NCBI GenBank assembly: GCA_035760665.1
Contig: DASTSN010000054.1
Coordinates: 1 to 7,933 of the forward strand
DNA: 7,933 nt
From: DASTSN01 sp035760665
GTDB lineage: Bacteria > Bacteroidota > Bacteroidia > Chitinophagales > Chitinophagaceae
Reading direction: 5' to 3'
The translations under genes and the position numbers were made by a program. Position 1 is the stretch's first letter, and each line of letters begins with the position of its first letter. A model generated the notes under the pieces. The model had not been told where the DNA came from. It ran no database searches and saw only the letters and a program-made list of their open reading frames with translations. This document shows, piece after piece, positions 5,369-7,933 of the stretch.

Positions 5369-7225
5369 TTAACGTTTCCCTTTATCTTTCATTTCCTGGA
5401 TTCGTTTCTGCTGCTCCTGCATCTGTTCCAGCCGCTCCTGCCATTTTGATTTTGTTTTTGGCTTTTTCCTGTTCATGTCTATTTGAGCAATCAACTTATC
5501 GTGATTGATAATATACTTTTGAATAACCAGCTGCAGCAATAGGGTAATTACGTTCGAAACGGTATAATACCAGGTCAGCGCAGAGGGAAGCCTGTTAAAA
5601 ATAAATAATAAAAATACCGGAAAAATATACGGCATGTATTTCATCACCGGGTTGCTTTGGTCCGGCGACATGCTCATGCTGTACAATGAAATAAGGAAAC
5701 TGGTACTGACTGCTGTAATAGTGAAAAGACTCAGGTGATCGCCCAGGACATAGCTGATCAGCGGGATATTGCCAAAATGAATAAATGTATCATAAGATGA
5801 GAGATCCTTTGCCCATAAGAAACTTTGTCCGCGCAGTGCCACGTTGGAGTTAAAGAAACTATACAAGGCAAAAAAGATTGGGATCTGCAGCAAACTGGGT
5901 AGGCACCCCGCAAAAGTGTTTACACCCGCCTCCCGCATAAATTTCATTTGTTCCACTGCATATTGCTGCTGGTCAGGGTACTTCTTTTTCAGTTCGTCCA
6001 ACTCAGGCCGTAAAATGCGCATCTTGGCGCTGGTAAGATACCCGGGATACATTAATGGAGAGGTCAGCAAACGAATAAAAATTGTCAACAACGCAATCAC
6101 TAGTCCGTAGCTGGAAAAGAATTTTGTAAAGAAATCAAATACGGGCAGAATGATCCAGCGGTTGATATACTTTACAAAGGCAAACATTCCGTAACCCAGG
6201 TTCACAAGGTTTTCCATTTCCATGTGATAGCCTTTCAGTATCTTATAATCATTCGGTCCATAATATAGTCCCAATGGAACGGTAACCGAGGATGCCTGTG
6301 GTAGTTTATATTGAAAATCTCCAACTGCCTGCACTACGGTTGTAGAGTCGTTTGGAATTGCCCATTCAATTTTTCCAGATGAAAAGCCGGTCTCATTTTT
6401 TGCGATGAGTGAAGTATTAAAAAATTGTTGCTTAACAGCAACCCACTTCAGGTTTTTATCAAATTCTTTGCTGGTTTTTCGCTGCAGTGAATTGTAATCG
6501 TAAGTACCATCTTCATTATAACCAATCTGGGAGTTTTGTTTTTCGTAGGCGAGGTTTCTTTCCAGTTTTACAGCTTTATGCTGCCAATTCAGGTTTAGCG
6601 TTCCCTGCGGCAACAATTTTGTAGCTGCTTCATTTACACGAATGTTAAAATCAATCATGTAATCATCCGGCTTTAGCAAAAACTCATGAACCACAGAACC
6701 GCCGGCACTATCCGATAATGGTAAAGTGAAGGCAACCAACTGGCTGCCGTCAGCATTTTTGGTTACCGTAGCAGGATTGAAATAAAGGTCATCAATTTGC
6801 GTGGTTTGGTTTTGTCCGGAACGTACAGGATAATCAATTTTATCAAAATCAGTGGAAGCCAACTCCACAAGGCTACTGTCGGGTTGTCTGAATTTTTTTA
6901 ACCAGACAGCCTGTGGTTGCCCTCCTTTGTTGGTGAAAACAATTTTAAAAAGATCGGTTTCAACAGTATCCAGTTTTTCTGTACCCTGCGCAGCAGATGC
7001 AAAAAATGAACCGGCGTGTAATACTTTACTTTGTGAATCGAGCCGGATTGAATCTTTTTTAAAGGCAACGGTATCCGGCTTTGGTTTATTCAGGTTATTA
7101 ATAGAATCAATTCTTGCCTGTTCTTTACGGTACGCAGCCTGTTCTTTGCTGGTGTAGAAAAAATAGCCAAAAAATAAAAGCGCCAGGACAACGAAACCAA
7201 TGACAGTATTACGGTCAAAATTCAT
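5369..7225 (-). CDS. yidC: Membrane protein insertase YidC (Oxa1 family)
   Basis: YidC inserts and folds inner-membrane proteins, alone or with SecYEG. The 618-residue protein has the layout of the Gram-negative form. TM1 is at about 8-24 (TVIGFVVLALLFFGYFF), followed by a charged linker and a periplasmic beta-domain (about 85-335). The conserved Oxa1 core starts near 346. TM segments lie near 348-366, 372-391, 438-459, 486-516, 530-547 and 552-570. R385 in IFIRLLTSPLMYP is the conserved arginine of the hydrophilic groove. The cytoplasmic hairpin 400-432 (KMRILRPELDELKKKYPDQQ) and GCLPSLLQIPIFFALYSFF (440-458) are strongly typical. The tail from 585 is very basic and Gln-rich (RKKPKTKSKWQERLEQMQEQ), likely helical and ribosome-binding (inference). 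It starts with ATG 107 bases after pyrG, has its own -7 box, and ends in an intrinsic terminator. The length is normal for Bacteroidota. Confidence 0.98.
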   Translation of the reverse strand: MNFDRNTVIGFVVLALLFFGYFFYTSKEQAAYRKEQARIDSINNLNKPKPDTVAFKKDSIRLDSQSKVLHAGSFFASAAQGTEKLDTVETDLFKIVFTNKGGQPQAVWLKKFRQPDSSLVELASTDFDKIDYPVRSGQNQTTQIDDLYFNPATVTKNADGSQLVAFTLPLSDSAGGSVVHEFLLKPDDYMIDFNIRVNEAATKLLPQGTLNLNWQHKAVKLERNLAYEKQNSQIGYNEDGTYDYNSLQRKTSKEFDKNLKWVAVKQQFFNTSLIAKNETGFSSGKIEWAIPNDSTTVVQAVGDFQYKLPQASSVTVPLGLYYGPNDYKILKGYHMEMENLVNLGYGMFAFVKYINRWIILPVFDFFTKFFSSYGLVIALLTIFIRLLTSPLMYPGYLTSAKMRILRPELDELKKKYPDQQQYAVEQMKFMREAGVNTFAGCLPSLLQIPIFFALYSFFNSNVALRGQSFLWAKDLSSYDTFIHFGNIPLISYVLGDHLSLFTITAVSTSFLISLYSMSMSPDQSNPVMKYMPYIFPVFLLFIFNRLPSALTWYYTVSNVITLLLQLVIQKYIINHDKLIAQIDMNRKKPKTKSKWQERLEQMQEQQKRIQEMKDKGKR

Positions 7226-7247
7226 TCTGAGTAATTTTTAAGAGGGG

Positions 7248-7255
7248 CAAAGATA
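7248..7255 (-). promoter_or_regulatory. Bacteroidota-type -7 box for yidC
   Basis: On the minus strand this is TATCTTTG followed by CCCC, an exact match to TAnnTTTG. No TTTG lies 19 bases upstream, so the -33 element is weak or absent. Transcription would start near 7242, leaving a short leader of about 16 bases before the yidC ATG at 7225. This lets yidC be transcribed apart from pyrG. Confidence 0.5.
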
Positions 7256-7310
7256 GCCTATTTCAAATTTCGGGTTTCAGATTCTTGAAATCCCAGGGTT
7301 AACGTTAAAA

Positions 7311-7343
7311 CAGGCCACTTGTACAACCAAATTCAGGCCACTT
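7311..7343. repeat. 10-bp direct repeat at the end of pyrG
   Basis: CAGGCCACTT occurs exactly at 7311-7320 and 7334-7343, a 23-base period. The second copy holds the last codons of pyrG and most of its stop codon. The first lies in the gap toward yidC. It may be a chance or slippage duplication. Confidence 0.4.
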
Positions 7344-7933
7344 CACTGGGAAGCAGGGAGCTCTTTGTCTCAATCCTCTTTTCAGCGAAGGTCTTGGCCG
7401 CCTTGATGAAATGAACAAAAAGCGGCTGTGGGTTTTCTACTGTACTTTTTAATTCCGGGTGATATTGGCAGCCAATGAAAAATGAATGTTCCGGTATTTC
7501 CATGATTTCAACCAACCCGGTTTCGGGGTTACGACCGCTGGCAATCATTCCATTGGTTTCATATTGCTCAAGGTATTTGTTATTGAACTCATACCTGTGC
7601 CTGTGGCGCTCAGAAATCATGGTATCACCATAAATCCTGTAAGCGAGAGAGCCCTCTTTGACCTCGCAGGGATAGGCACCTAACCGCATTGTTCCACCCT
7701 TGGCAGTAATTTTCTTTTGTTCTTCCATCATATCAATCACCGGTTCGGTTGCGTGAACATCCATTTCAGAAGATTGCGCATCCTTAATTCCTAAAACGTC
7801 TCTTCCATATTCAATCACTGCCATTTGCATTCCCAAACAAATTCCAAAGAATGGCAAACCGGTTTCTCTGGCAAATTTCACTGCAGTAATCTTTCCCTCC
7901 ACACCTCTGTGTCCAAAGCCCGGAGCTACCAGT
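7333..7933 (-). CDS. pyrG: CTP synthase, C-terminal glutaminase domain (5' end outside the window)
   Basis: PyrG makes CTP from UTP, ATP and glutamine. The visible 200 residues are most of the class I glutamine amidotransferase domain, which releases ammonia for the synthase domain. The frame is open to the right edge, starting LVAPGFGHRGVEGK, the oxyanion-hole and linker region. The nucleophile elbow GICLGMQ follows with catalytic C32 (visible numbering). Further on are TMRLGAYPC, the CTP-synthase motif ERHRHRYEFN (about 108-117), and GCQYHPE (154-160) with catalytic H158 and E160, then the conserved ENPQPLFVHFIKAA. A GTG codon at 7902 is internal and not a start. The tail after the domain (KTFAEKRIETKSSLLPSEVA) is short and variable, ending in TGA. 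About 340 N-terminal residues (synthase domain) lie beyond the window, judging from the family's usual length of about 540. yidC follows on the same strand after 107 bases. Confidence 0.97.
   Translation of the reverse strand, partial: LVAPGFGHRGVEGKITAVKFARETGLPFFGICLGMQMAVIEYGRDVLGIKDAQSSEMDVHATEPVIDMMEEQKKITAKGGTMRLGAYPCEVKEGSLAYRIYGDTMISERHRHRYEFNNKYLEQYETNGMIASGRNPETGLVEIMEIPEHSFFIGCQYHPELKSTVENPQPLFVHFIKAAKTFAEKRIETKSSLLPSEVA

Noticed and set aside
5269..5508. A 79-codon plus-strand frame spanning the yidC terminator and the yidC 3' end.
   Set aside because: It runs through the terminator and antisense to the basic tail of yidC; no start signal or domain.
1..7933. Search for defence systems, toxin-antitoxin pairs, mobile elements, CRISPR arrays, tRNA or riboswitches.
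   Set aside because: No repeat array, transposase, integrase, small paired ORFs or tRNA-like clover pattern was seen. All sizeable genes are ordinary core or envelope genes.

Overview
The window reads as chromosomal core sequence from a member of the Bacteroidota, most likely Chitinophagaceae or a close relative. The evidence is a roughly 600-residue YidC with a large extracytoplasmic domain, a GLPGLI-type secreted protein, a bacteroidetal ComA-like protein, TAnnTTTG promoter boxes of the Bacteroidota type, starts without Shine-Dalgarno sequences, and a small secreted protein of a type I associate with this family. Base composition looks even throughout. I see no tRNA, rRNA, insertion sequence, phage gene, integrase or CRISPR array.

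Left part (1-2625). The C-terminal end of an unidentified protein is followed by a hotdog-fold thioesterase, both on the plus strand. Facing them on the minus strand is a two-gene unit, a phosphosulfolactate synthase homologue (comA) and then shikimate dehydrogenase (aroE). These two genes overlap by one base (TAATG). The thioesterase and aroE meet tail to tail, and both use the same TTAA for their stop codons. A good promoter -10 (-7) box lies upstream of comA.

Middle part (2626-5315). A cytoplasmic protein made almost entirely of tetratricopeptide repeats is read on the minus strand. Divergent from it, across an AT-rich 183-base intergenic region, is a small secreted protein of about 111 residues with its own promoter box. 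That gene converges with a gene for a secreted GLPGLI-family protein, only 9 bases away.

Right part (5316-7933). The minus strand carries pyrG (CTP synthase, C-terminal glutaminase domain only) and then yidC (membrane protein insertase), a pairing I recall as common in Bacteroidota. yidC has its own -7 box in the 107-base gap and ends in a strong intrinsic terminator.

The genes are mostly housekeeping: aromatic amino acid biosynthesis, pyrimidine nucleotide synthesis and membrane protein insertion. The points most worth a second look are the comA-aroE pair, with its possible link to sulfonolipid or sulfonate metabolism and its leader holding tiny ORFs, the small lineage-restricted secreted protein, and the unidentified partial gene at the left edge. 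I found no convincing evidence of a new multi-gene system.
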